Origin: Butyricimonas synergistica DSM 23225
GTDB taxonomy: Bacteria > Bacteroidota > Bacteroidia > Bacteroidales > Marinifilaceae
NCBI RefSeq assembly: GCF_000379665.1
Contig: NZ_KB903360.1
Span: forward strand, 436,175-500,174
Direction of reading: 5' to 3'
DNA length: 64,000 bases
Below, piece by piece: positions 63,838-64,000 of the stretch. Positions within the stretch are counted from its first letter, which is position 1, and each line of letters opens with the position of its first letter. Under the pieces are notes generated by a model that saw only the letters and a program-made list of their open reading frames with translations, had not been told where the DNA came from and did not search any database. The position numbers were made by a program, and so were the translations under genes.

Positions 63838-63882
63838 TTATTTTTGTAATGGATATTATAATAATGACCATTACAAAAATAA
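63838..63882 (-). promoter_or_regulatory. 15-bp inverted repeat containing the -7 box of the ATPase gene
   Basis: Arms 63838-63852 and 63868-63882 are perfect reverse complements around a 15-nt AT-rich spacer. The right arm holds TATTTTTG on the minus strand (63874-63881), suited to drive the gene at 63832. By symmetry the left arm holds the same box on the plus strand (63839-63846), pointing out of the window. Confidence 0.6.
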
Positions 63883-64000
63883 GTATAATTTGAATAAGTC
63901 GTTTTATTCCATCATTTTATTTTAATAAAAATCAAGCAAGCCATTGTCACATAAACAAATTGCCGGTTCAAAACAGCGTTTTTCCAAAAAATTGCTATTT

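Noticed and set aside
63838-63882. An invertible promoter of the Bacteroides phase-variation type
   Set aside because: The 15-bp spacer is too short and lies between the boxes instead of carrying them, and no recombinase is encoded in the window.

Overview
The window reads as chromosome of a gut-type Bacteroidota, most like the Odoribacteraceae (Butyricimonas/Odoribacter). That placement is inferred from gene content and promoter style. Supporting signs are many SusC/SusD pairs, FecR-type anti-sigma factors with ECF sigma factors, Bacteroidota -7 promoter boxes (TAnnTTTG), and no Shine-Dalgarno-rich starts. No rRNA, tRNA, IS element or CRISPR array was seen.

The layout is five nutrient-uptake cassettes, nearly all on the minus strand. 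Each has an ECF sigma factor, a FecR-like anti-sigma factor and a SusC-type TonB-dependent transporter with an N-terminal STN signalling domain. Cassette A (1-5445) is cut by the left edge. Cassette B (5934-16750) adds SusD, a small lipoprotein and a large zinc metalloprotease. Cassette C (16928-30235) adds SusD, the small lipoprotein, a TlpA-like thioredoxin, a subtilase-like protein, an aspartyl protease with PDZ and an aspartyl-protease-like/thioredoxin fusion. Cassette D (30610-42667) adds SusD, the small lipoprotein, TlpA, a DPP-IV-like S9 peptidase and a second thioredoxin; its sigma gene is divergent. Cassette E (51491-62010) has SusD and two lipoproteins of the DUF4998 / DUF4959-DUF5000 kind, again with a divergent sigma gene. 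B, C and D carry peptidases and thioredoxins instead of glycoside hydrolases, so peptide or protein uptake is the likely job; E looks more like a glycan-type cassette.

Between D and E lies a housekeeping and decay zone (42662-51490). It holds radA, a class A penicillin-binding protein, an intact AAA-ATPase/PD-(D/E)XK gene with a truncated tandem paralogue, an orphan LytTR protein, a frameshifted four-helix-bundle gene between AT-rich repeats, an internally deleted AAA_14 ATPase and an unrecognised decayed gene. The right end holds a small membrane-anchored protein and another ATPase with a nuclease-like C-terminus.

The most striking signal is at the fecR-susC junction of all five cassettes. 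There a plus-strand -7 box begins on the last base of the susC start codon, and a plus-strand intrinsic terminator lies at or beside the fecR stop codon. Each junction therefore appears to encode a 74-121 nt RNA antisense to the susC leader, resembling the DonS type of cis-antisense repressor described in Bacteroides fragilis. A second theme is enzymes that have lost catalytic residues: the subtilase-like protein lacks its Asp, His and Ser, the aspartyl-protease/thioredoxin fusion lacks both DTG motifs, and three metallohydrolase-like lipoproteins lack HExxH.
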